The notes under the pieces: model-generated
Told to the model about the DNA's origin: nothing
Seen by the model: only the letters and a program-made list of their open reading frames with translations
The model's database searches: none
In this document: positions 1-11,100 of the stretch, one piece after another
Layout of the letters: each line of letters starts with the position of its first letter
Position numbering within the stretch: the stretch's first letter is position 1
Position numbers and translations under genes: made by a program
NCBI GenBank assembly: GCA_009760855.2
Contig: WPIO01000119.1
Location: 48,501 to 112,500, forward strand
Origin: Cristatella mucedo
Taxonomy: Eukaryota; Bryozoa; Phylactolaemata; Cristatellidae
Reading direction: 5' to 3'
Length of the DNA: 64,000 bases

Positions 1-585
1 CCAGTGCATTTAGGCCAGAAATGGTGTGATGTTGCAACTGCGACGCTCATGACAGAAAAATCTAGCTGCATAGATCTGCACCGGTTGTGAGCACCTGAGT
101 GCACAGGTCGGTGGACCAGCAAGCAGTGAGTTACAGAAGTCATAAAGGGAAGTCACAAATACATGGACCAATTTAGATGTGGTATCCCTGCCTAAACAAG
201 CCCGAATTCCAACACTGTTATGTAGCTGAAAGTAGGCGGACTTGACTGTGGAGCTGATGTGGGTGTCTAATGAAAGGTCACATTGGAGCATAATACCTAG
301 ATTGCAATCAGATTCAACAGAACTATGCTATTAGAGCCGATTTTTAGTGTTAGCCTGCCCAGTTTCTGAATCATACTTTGTTTTCCCATAATTGGTAAGT
401 TGGTTTTATCGTCATTCAATTTAAAAAAGTTTGCTGCCTTCTATGTGTGGATGCTTTATTCAGAAAGGGAGTTAAGAAAATACTTTTTGTGCTGGGGCTG
501 AGAGGGATCAAAGCAAAATTATAACTGAATGTCATTTGCACAGAAGTGAATGTCTGGATTGTGCTCGGCAATCACATCGGCAGCA
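1..585 (-). mobile_element. L2A LINE fragment, cut by window edge
   Basis: It aligns along its length with the copies at 19,196-20,196 and 24,452-25,770. On the minus strand it encodes pieces of the C-terminal part of an L2-type reverse transcriptase protein (LSLDTHISSTVKSAYFQLH; FVTSLYDFCNSLLAG). The frame is broken and the copy is 5'-truncated at about 585. Its 3' end lies outside the window. Confidence 0.8.
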
Positions 586-1837
586 GTACATTCACACCTT
601 CCTCTAAGTACAATCAGAGACTCGTTAAAATTGGATAATTTAATTCCCATACAGAAATAGCAAATTAATTTAACCCCAATGGCACAGCAATACGCAATTA
701 ATTCATCATTAAGCGCAGCTTTGATTCATTTAAGGAAGTAGTGAGTTACGTTGAATTGGGGTTTTCATGTGAGTGAGATATGACCCAACCCGCGCAGCTT
801 TCGATCGGCAGTTTTCAAATGCAGAAAAATGACAGAAATTGGCCCTGGAACTGATTGAAAAGAAAGTTGTCTTTTATTAGAAGCCAATCGAAAAATATGT
901 ATTTTTATATATACCAGTGCTGCACCTTCCTTTCTGCAGTCAATATAAACTGACTTTATGACGTACCGCCTATCAGATCGCCATGCGCGGCTCAATGCCT
1001 AGCCTGTAACTGGCTACTTCTTGGTCCCGCCGAAGCGCAGCCCAAGCGGATGTTGATGAAAAGTATTGTGAGCCAAGCTTTGAAAGACTGCCTGCTGTCG
1101 TTCACTACAGCATTGTCCAATCACTGTACGGCCGCAGTACGTGCACGAAAGGTCAGCAATATGCAGATGGAGCAACTCGTCGCGTGACTTGCATCTCTCC
1201 GCAATTCCGTACTGCAGGATCTCTGCGAATTGCTTTGTGGCCTTCAGTCGCGGTTGCAATAAGAGTATTAATTATCTACTATAAATACGTGAAGATCATA
1301 GGCATGGACAGGAAAGAACATTCTTAGCCACTGTGAATATTTGACTCCACATCAAGCTACCACTACTTAGCACGGGTATTGCTCAAACTCGTTTCGTCGC
1401 CTGGATTTTTACGACCAGTTTCGAGCGCGTCATAATAGCTGCATGAAAACGTGAACGCTAAACTGTGGATTAGTTTTGGCTGTTGTTAAGCTTGACTGGG
1501 ACGTCTTTCGATAATACCTTATCAAATCTCAGGACTCGATTGATCGGAGATCAACCTGCCTTACATAGTCATTAATTTCAGCCTACAAAATCTGGCCGAT
1601 AAGGTTTAAATTGGATAGGAATACTTTCTTATACCTTAAGCTATATTTCAGGCTCACCTTTTTCCGAAGAATTTACATACCTTGTGTGCCTAATTTTAAA
1701 TATGCTGGCAATATCTCGAAATCAGTCTGCGCTCAGCCTCTCTTGCCATTGAACGCTAGCCTTGTCAAGTGCTGCCAGTACCCTGGTTATGCTTCTCACT
1801 ATCAACCATCTATTTTGTTTTACCTAGCAACCAAATT
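586..1837. other. Stretch without firm features
   Basis: No repeat or confident gene was seen apart from the candidate minus-strand frame at 1,014-1,259. A short open frame at 1,611-1,916 on the plus strand shows no recognisable motif. Confidence 0.4.
1014..1259 (-). CDS. Possible last exon of an unknown minus-strand gene
   Basis: An 81-codon open frame ends in TAG, with balanced composition and higher G+C than its surroundings. It contains a CTYCGRTVIGQCC segment resembling a small Cys pair motif and ends PLGLRFGGTKK. No ATG opens it, so it would need an upstream splice acceptor, none of which is strong. Family unknown. It could share a transcript with the minus-strand segments at 3.4-4.0 kb, but no phase proof was found. 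Confidence 0.3.
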   Translation of the reverse strand: MQPRLKATKQFAEILQYGIAERCKSRDELLHLHIADLSCTYCGRTVIGQCCSERQQAVFQSLAHNTFHQHPLGLRFGGTKK

Positions 1838-2143
1838 AAAGTCATCCCCGACTTACAAAACTTACGAAACAGACACGGACCCAGAAATCTGTCGTAAGCT
1901 GAATTCTTTTTCGTAAGTCGGGAACTGTAAATGACTTGTTCAGTGTACACACAGTGCTTAGCAGTCAGACGTCGTTTCCTCCCTACTGTTTTCGGGATTT
2001 TCAAATCCAACGACCGGGCGCGGATTTTGAAAGTTTTCGTTAGTAAAATTTTATTTTTGATTCGTTTTGAGTGACTGTGGCTGAGTTCGTATTGGTGGAT
2101 TTTTTATAAGTCGAACCGTCGTAAGTCGTTGGGGCCGACTGTT
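1838..2143. mobile_element. pogo/Tigger-like MITE remnants
   Basis: A short unit at about 1,838-1,933 has imperfect inverted ends built on CCCGACTTAC (left) and GTAAGTCGGG (right), flanked by TA on both sides with CAGT-type termini. A second end at 2,088-2,143 reads, on the minus strand, CAGTCGGCCCCAACGACTT, followed by further GACTTA motifs. TA flanks and CAGT ends are typical of the pogo/Tigger group of Tc1/mariner elements. A small related trace (GGTCGTAAGTCGTAAATG) sits at about 30,987. Confidence 0.45.
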
Positions 2144-2265
2144 ATTTACTGCCAAGTCCAGCGCTGGTGCCAAGACTAGCCTAAATCTCGTATATGCTTA
2201 AATTGAATTGGATCCACATGTAAAAGCTAGGCTTTTCTATGGTTTGAGTCTCAAAATGAAGTGAT

Positions 2266-2442
2266 ATGTTGGGCTCCCAAGAGTTCCTGCGGTGTTTTTT
2301 CAAATTTCAGAATCAACTGACAGTGAATCCGGTTTATATATGCGATGCGATATGCGATACAATAGAGATTCTGGATCTACGACTAAATAGCGTACCTGTG
2401 CAGAAGAAAAAGCAGACTAGCATAAAATGTGCGTTCCAAGAG
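2266..2442 (+). CDS. Exon 1 of SRCR receptor (cytoplasmic N-terminus)
   Basis: ATG at 2266 is the first after an in-frame TGA at 2257-2259, with a purine at -3. The exon ends in phase 0 at CAAGAG|GTATGA. It holds a KKK cluster (PVQKKKQTS). An alternative is an internal exon starting at 2311 after a good acceptor (TTTTTTCAAATTTCAG), also phase 0. In that case the true start lies further upstream and was not found. The following intron is 111 nt. Confidence 0.55.
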
Positions 2443-4350
2443 GTATGACGGCCGATTGAATACTTAGGCAAATCATGACCGTGCACAACCTTTTAAATGC
2501 TCCCAGTGGTATTTTCACATAGATTCTTCAGTTCCATTTAGTTTCTTTCGCAGAGATCGGCAAGAAGAAGTGTGCAAAGGTTGTGCAAGATCTACGGGTC
2601 ATCTATTGGATTTCTGCTGCTTTTGGCTGCAATCGCCCTATTCCTTGGTAAGTAGTTGAATTTTTGTGTACATACCGGTATCGAGGAATGCTGCTGCATT
2701 GTTCGCTTGTTTAAGTATCTCCGTTGCATTGCCCTTGCTCCTTGCGACAGCCTCAACACCGTGCACGACAAGACAGAAACGGATGCACTGAGCACAATGA
2801 GAAGCTGCTATTTCCGAGTATACTCCTTGGTGAGAATAAGCTTTACTGGTGTCTCTGTAATATCCAGGGCTCTGGTTTGGCCCCTAAATGCTTTTTTGAA
2901 TATTCTCGTGTTTACACTATCAGGTAGCTGAGGTGCAGGGGCGAGGCTAAGAGCAAATTCTTGTACACGTCTCGAAGGGAATAAAATAGTCGCACTACAA
3001 TAAACTATTTAAAATAATTCTTTTTCAGTGATAGAAATTTTTTTATAATTTAACGCGACTCAAAAGTAAATTGAATGACCAGTACTCTCTGTGAAGTTTG
3101 TTTTTGTGACCTAGACTTCAACTACATGCTAACATATTTTTGATGAGAAAAATGACACATTTTTGTCCTGTGGCTAAAATACTCTCATAAATAGCCATAC
3201 ATTAATCAAATAAACATGTATTTACTCTGAAGTCATGGAAAAGGGCCACTCATAAGAATTTAGAAATGAGTAAAAATTCTTGATTTGTGGCTATCATGCA
3301 AATTGATTTCTAGAAAAAGCCCCTGAAAAAATATACCACGAAGTAATCGTTAAACTGCCCTTAGTAAACACCTTCCCCGTCTAGTAAAGTGTGGCGAAAG
3401 CACTCACCTTCTGAGCTCCTCCAAATAGTGCTCCATTTTCCCCTTGAATCTTTCAAGATGAGCACGCATCTAAGATATTGACTTTGACCGACATTTCTCA
3501 TCCATTTTGTCATCGGCCTTCGTGTAAGCCTGAATGATCCACTCATAGTTTTCAGCCTTGTAAATACTTAAGCAGCCGGGAGCCACTGTAAAAACTTATC
3601 GGAGCCGCTCTCTCCATCACTGACTAGGTGAATTCATCATGTGACACCGTATGACTTCAGTATCAGTGATCTGAAAAGTCCACCAGCTCTTACCTTTGCT
3701 TCTGACAGCTGTAGGGAGACATCTTGAAGGCATCTGTAAGCTGTTCGCTCACTGTGCAGAGCCGGGGAAAATTCACTGATGGGGCCTATCCATTGTGGAA
3801 AACTATGTCTTGAGGATCTTCCGAGGGTCTACCAGCTGCCACCCACTTGATGTCTTCTTTCAAAGAGAGAGCTCGATTCTCTAGAGCAAGTCCCTTTTGC
3901 GGTAGTGCGTCGTAAAGTTGCGACTGTCCCATTAAAAAAGTAAGCAACAGAACTTCGTGAAACTGCCTCAGAGGCTGACCGCTTAGAAGTTCCCGATGAT
4001 TCCAAAGTCGGCCAACATGCCTCACGGTAACCAGTAATATCAGTAACATTGGCATAGTTCTCTTATAGCGGCACGGAGTGAGCCAAAAGTAGAGAGGGGT
4101 ATACTAAAAAGCGCAATTCACCAGTGTTTCAGGTGATTCATGTAGCCTCTAGCAGACTGGAATAATTTCTGCACAAGAACAGCCCATCTGGCAGACTGAA
4201 CAAGTTCAAAAAATGTGTTGACACTTTCTTTTCTTGGTTACTTTCACGCAGTGATTAGGAAAACACAATTTTTATTGAAGGACAAAAAAGAATTGAATTT
4301 GTCAGCTAAATTTTTAGGACTCTCGTTGAGAATAGTTTGAAATTGTGATA

Positions 4351-4411
<61 letters not shown>

Positions 4412-4470
4412 ATGTGTGTGTGTGTTCGTGTATTTTTGTATGTATGCATGTATGTATATATATTTATATT

Positions 4471-4536
<66 letters not shown>

Positions 4537-5091
4537 CGTGTATGTGCAATTCATTTGCATAGCGCCCTAAGAGAACTTAGTCTTTATTTAGGGGCTCCAC
4601 ATATTCCACGGGGCTCGAGCCCTCTCCACCTAGGTCATTTACGGCAAGCGCCTTAACCACTTGGCCAAACCAGCACGGCATACTGTTTAAAATAAAGAGT
4701 ACATTTTATATTTATCACTTTCCTTTTCAAAAAAGCGAATATTGGAGAATAATTTTCGTTTTCTTAACTTTGAGGCATAAGCCATTGCAAAATTACACTT
4801 ACTACCCTGGAGCAAGTTTTCAGTAACATTTCTTAGTTGTTGGTGTTATGAGCGCCTAGTAGGCTGGCAGAATCGCAGTCTGTAACTAGAAAAGAAAGAT
4901 GCATGCATGCCGGAAGATGGAAATTGTGGATGCTATGTGCATTGGTTGTAGGACATCCCCCGGACGCTTCCCCGAGGACATTCTCCCCCCCCCCCCGGTA
5001 GACCCTTGGACATTTCCCTCCACGGGTAGGACATTTGTCCCCTAAGTTGATGAATGTATAACTAAGAATACAGGTATATATATATATATAT

Positions 5092-5122
<31 letters not shown>

Positions 5123-8100
5123 CATATATACATGATCAAATGAAGTTCACTATCTATTGAAATAAAATAAAATCTACTCAGTATTACTGGACGTTTTGTT
5201 AATTCCATATGACATATTCACTGGTTGGCCTTGCACTACACAGTCCATTTGAGCAGTCTCATGACAAAAACTGTTCTCTGCATAACGCATATTAGTATAT
5301 ATATAAGTATATAAACCCTATAGTCGGAGGTGGGGAATGTCCTACACCAGGGGGGGGAATTCTGGGGGAGGAAATGTTCGTACCCCAGTGCATTTCATTC
5401 CGCGCCCCTTCGGATCTCTAATACCATTTGGCGGCTTGGGTGAGCAACCCGCAAAGAAACTTTTAGAAATTTTTGACTAGCTCTTCCGCTTCTATGCAGT
5501 GCCGACCTAGAGATTACCGTTTCGACCTGCGAACCCCATAGGTGCTAAATTCAGGCACGGCGTTCCCGGTTCTCAAGCATGGATCGCTAAGCCAAGTGGA
5601 AAGTATTTATTGAGCCTTTAGCTCCTCCAATGAGAGCTCGACAGAGCTTGCGAGGGCGACTATGACTCCACCAAGGGGCCACCAGGTCTTAGACTTTAGT
5701 AAATACAATAAATGAGCATCAATTTCTACTCCAGTGACTTATCTGTGTCACAGATTCGAGGCAGTTTTACCATAAGGGCCAACTGCTTGTTTTCGAATGT
5801 TTCTGATTGGGCTAAAAGTGCTTAAAGACAACGCACTTATTCGGTGAGAACGCTTGCTGCATTAAGTTGTAAATTCATAGTTTTAGTACTACTAAATATG
5901 TATGTAAAACTTTTAAACGGGCTCAAAGGAGCATGTGGAGCGACCTGAGAGCCTCGGGCTCTCCCGATCGCGAGACAAGAATTATTTCGTTGTAATGAAT
6001 AAAAAGGCTTCGCGGCGGTGCGCCTTCGGTGAGGAACTAACAGGATTTCCAAACTTGTGCAGGGTTAAACTAGTAAGAGCATTTGACAGGTAAAATAGCA
6101 AAAAACCTGAAGTTAAATATTTCTAGAGGGACGAATACCTGATGTAAAATAAAACCTATGATGCTCACATACTGAAGGAAGAAAGCTCTGCTAGAGTAGC
6201 ATTTAAGGCTTCGAATTTAGTTGAAAACGACTCATCGATGCATCGGCTTGGATGGACAAGTGGATGCTTCCTAATGCAATCCCGCGATTACGACACTTGA
6301 GGTTGACCGCTGCTTTTGAACTGGAGACCCCATGGAAAATAGCCTTTGATCAACAGGCATGTGCGTCATTCAATATTTAATGGTGTGACCAGATGTAATT
6401 CTCATTAGGTATAAGATCTCACCGCTTCTGGCCGCACTGGCTCCCAGTCAAGCAACGCATGGAATTCAAAGTTTTGCCAATCACTTTCAGGACCCTTCAT
6501 TCTTTGGCTCCAGCCTACCTATCACGTCTATTCCCCCCACCAGGATATGCACCGTACCACTGATTTTCGCAATCTGTTTACCTACATTTTGTACTAATCT
6601 GAAATCCCTTGGAGACCGTGCCTGTAGTTAGTATGCTTCCAAAGCCTGGAACTCACTCCCGACTTGCCTCGCGGCATCTCCTGACTTGAACACATTTAAA
6701 AAGAAACTAAAAACGCGTCTCTTTATCACAGAATTTAGTGAGTCCCTGAGATTCGATCTTTATGTGCTTGTACGTGCTGACACTGTGCATGCTGCTACTA
6801 ACCATTCTTGCATGCTGACCCTGTGCCACTAACATTCGATCTTGCTTCCTTTGTAGCAAATGTAAAGTAACTAGAAAGAGATTGAATTCTCTGAGGGCAC
6901 TATATTAAATGTATTATTAGTATTAGTATTACTATTATTATTATTATTACCTTAGCAGTCCGGTGTACAGCATGCGAACCCGACCGAAGCAGCTTCATTT
7001 CCGGCTGCGATCTCTCTGTCGGTTAGTCCCTGCTCTTAGGCTTGGCGATGCTATACGTAAAATCGAACCTGCCTGACGTTTTCCGTCATACCAGCAATGG
7101 CAGACGGGGAAATTATCTGGACTTTCGCAAGTTTGGTGTCATTGATAGTGCAAGTTAAGGCATTTCTGACGCGCACACCTTACCTTTAACAGTTTCAGAC
7201 GTTGTGGCAGTACCTGAATTAGCACGGGTTACGTGGACATAACATAAGTTCTTACATTACTAACACTACCATAAGTGTGGCTCAGATATTGGCTTCGGGA
7301 AAGAATTGTGTTCCCTCTGTGCGATCGGAATAAGCTTCGCTTCTTTTAAGGTGAATTTGAATTATTCTTAATCCTCAGGTAAAGCATGGATTCTCTTGCA
7401 CTCTATTCAGACCCTTTGATATTTTACTAAGAGATGCCTAGAAAATAATAAACAAGTCAAAAGGATACAGACTGTTTGTTATAGATCTATTTTCTAAAAA
7501 CCGCCTGAAGGATAATGACATCTTCATATCGACCTAATACGTTCGCATGTGGTTTATAGAGTCATCTCCGACGGCATATCGTTGAAACCGCCATCTCTTT
7601 TTGCAAGCGCTACTCGGCTTTACAAACGAAGATGCTCGCTGTATTGACAAAGTTGCCTCCTCTGATCACATCCTGTGGTTGTCTACCATTTTATTGATTG
7701 CTATTAAAATTATCTTGCCTCAAGCGGGAAACTATCCCACAAATATTTCGTTTTCGGTTCCATGCTCTAATCCATTGAGCTACTGACACTAGTAGACTCG
7801 TCTCCACCGTATATCATTGTGGTAGTGCCCTTATCGTTGCAAGGTCCCGGCAAGGCCACGAAGAAGCAAAAGTATCTTCTGAATGAATCCCCTAAAACAC
7901 GATGGGGACGAAGTAAATGTATACTATTAGCCTAGCTTATAAGTACGTATAGCTCATTGGCTGGCGAAATCAATTATCAGAATCATTAGAAAATCAAGTA
8001 AGCAGAACTTCCTAAAGACTGCATTGATACCCTAAAGTTAACTTTCATCTCAGTCGGGTTCATCCGAGTACTTTCCCTAAACATGCTGAGAAGGAAAGCT

Positions 8101-11100
8101 AATGCAGGATATTGGGCGGCTGTTATATGTTAAATAGTACAGTTTTATTATGCTTGCAAAGGTATGCAGTATCTTATACAGGACCAGGCACTGTGTGCAC
8201 CAGTGCATTTTTGAGCACAAACAACGGAATTAGACCTAGTCACTTGCCGATGCGGATTGATTTGTGCATTCTAAAGTAGACCTCTTAATGCAGGATATCT
8301 TTCTGTTTGGTTGCCAAGCAAAAGTCGTTGGCTTATTGACAGGATGCGTAGGTCTCTAATAGAATATGCCTCTTGGTAGGAAATTGTATTAGCAAACTAC
8401 GCGAAATTTCTCATGAGCTAAGAACTGACATGCAACCCCATTTTATGCTGCTGTGCAATAAGTAAGCTCCTCCGCCATACTGTTTCTGGTCTGTTTACAG
8501 TTTTCTATCCATGGCTAAAAAGAATAAAGATGGAAGAGTCAGCCGTTGCCCAAATGTGTCAGTGCAATCCAGCCAGTGATATGGCGGTTTCTGAGGAAAG
8601 CAAGCTTGAAGAAGAAGGAGAAGGATGCCTTGAAGTGTCCTTCAAATGTCACTGGCAGTTGCTACGTAAGGATTCTTCTTTTGAATTTCACAATTCAACC
8701 TTCTGCCATTGCAGTTAACCTGTGACTTTTATGGCCAAGAAGATACGTGAAGATACAAGGCAAAAGTCCCACGCAAATATCTGCTTATTAGCGGCACACG
8801 TTTGGAGTGATGTACTTTGATTGAATTTTCTGTTCACACGTTGTTTACTTGCAATGGAATCATTTTGGAGTCTTGTTTAATCGGTATGCTCAAACTTGTG
8901 TTGCTTCCAAGTCTGGGCAGTTCTGTAGGGCACACTACTTGTTTGCAGCTAAAAAGAAGCTCATAGGCTTATCTATGCATAAGCAGAGATTTAGCTACCG
9001 TCATCTCTAATGCACGCTTCCATGCGCTGCAAGCATGCTCTCAGAGGTGGAGCCAAAGTAGTTCATTGTGGCGCTGAGAAAGATGGAGGGAATAGGGTCG
9101 TCATTAGCTGAGACCCTAATCATTTGAAGTGAATGTATGCGATGGCATGTCCCAGATGCGAGCTAAAGGCTTTCCATGAACTCGAACTGTTGGCCCAATC
9201 ACCAAACGATTTCCATTAGTGCAATGAACTGGTAAGCGAATGGATGCTATTGAGAGATGAGGGTAGAGCAACAACAGCAAAGTGAAGGAGTGCGAAGAGG
9301 TCAAATCGGTTGGCTGGTACAAGCATGTAAGCCAGATATAAGCCAGAGTGGTTATTAAAGTCGGTTTGACACCTAAGAGAAAGCCCTTTAATCCCAGTTG
9401 GAAGTTGAGTTGTGTGACAGCTACTCTAGTGAAGACAGGCTCAGCCACCGCCGCTGCTTCTGCGCTTTGCTTTGCACTGGTTGCTGATTGCTGGTTGCTG
9501 ACAAGCACACGCTAACCTGCATAATGAGGATTGCGGCGGTTGTGGTATCAGCGAAGCACTGCAGATGCTTAAGCTAACGTAGCCGTCTTACTCTTATCTG
9601 AACAGGCCTGATTGTGCCAATGTTTCTTCACTGAACGCTGGCCGACTTGATAGCTGATGTAATGTGCTCATCCAATGACAGTTCTTTTTGGAACGGTACG
9701 CTTAGAGTTTGCTCTTCTTGTCGTAATCAATTCAGCTGAGCTTCCGATAGCCCGGAGCACTAGTGGCGCTAGTTAATTCGTTTCTTTTGACGTCAGAATA
9801 TAAGCCGCGACAGGGCTGCCCTGGCTGCTTAGCGGCGGCAAAAAGACAGTGCAGTGCTCGCTATTAAGCCATCTCTGCTCACTTGGTGAATTATCCCTGC
9901 AGTGGTGTAAGACAAGTGTAAAATGCTCGGCAGCATCGTGCAAGCTCTGAAAACGAGCCAATACGCAGCCCGCGACACCGCTGAGCTGAAGAATTTAATA
10001 CACGCCCTAGCTTAGCTCAGTCGAAATTGTTCTAATCTGGAAACTGACCCACGTGAACGAAGTGACTAGACTGGCGTCTAACCAGTATATATACTGAACC
10101 CATCATTGGAACTACATTTGAACTCAACTTGTGTCATCATCATGTGTATGTGTTTCTGTCTGTAACACCGTAAAGCCACAAGGACTAGGTAGGTTTTATG
10201 CCAAAACTCAAAGACTCTAAGACCGTTCGGCCTACGGGGCTCGTATGGTAGCCAACAGACTCAGTATCATGCTACACTGAAAGCGTGGATAGCGTAGCTG
10301 AGTCACGAGGGTAGTCGAGGAAGTGAATAGCATGGAAGTATCAAGTCCAGTTGACCGGGTAAATATGCCACCTTCGACAGCCGGAGTGGTGTCATTGCGT
10401 AATAATTTTGGAAGCGAGTGAATTGAATGAAAACAACAAAAAATGCATTACATAAGAATTAATAATTCATAACATAATAACATAACATAACTAAATACAT
10501 AACATCCTGAGAACTTAATGTTTCTCACACACTTTGTATCTTCCTGCTAGATAATCCATGTCCAGGGGTTTGTTACAATGCACTGTATCAAGAAGCAAAC
10601 GCAAACAGGTTGGGCTAGCATGCTAAAGCCAACATTAAGACAATTGTGTGTACCGGTTATCTAGACTTCTGGCGAGTACCTTTCACTGAATCATATACAT
10701 GTAAGCAAACTGGATTCTGCAGACCAATAGCTTCTGCCAGTAGCAGACAGAAGCTTTTCTTAGCTCTTCAAGCTGCCTGCAATTTTAAACGCGGAAAGAA
10801 TTTTGTATTAGTCCTTAATCGCGCCTGCTTACCTTTAGCTTGATAAATTACCAAAGTGCAAAGCCCAGCTTTTATATAAGCCGCCATGCTTTGCTTTCTA
10901 CATACGCCGTCACATTTAACTTTTGCTATACGCTGCCTTAGTTTTCTTTCCTGCTCTAAATTACTTTTAGACGGTGCAGTCACACTCCGTCTGATTAAAG
11001 GTAAAGATCCCAGTCAGGGGCTCATTCAAGTATTGCACGCCGGAGTGTGCTACATGGTATGCGACGAGGCTCTCGGAGCTAAAATCGCAGTGTTGGCCTG

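Noticed and set aside
4244-4656. Open frames of about 100 codons rich in Tyr/Ile, Thr/His or Val/Cys
   Set aside because: They are translations of TA/TG microsatellite plus SINE2.
9116-9508. 130-codon minus-strand frame in an SRCR intron
   Set aside because: Low-complexity Leu-rich middle, no motif and no splice support.
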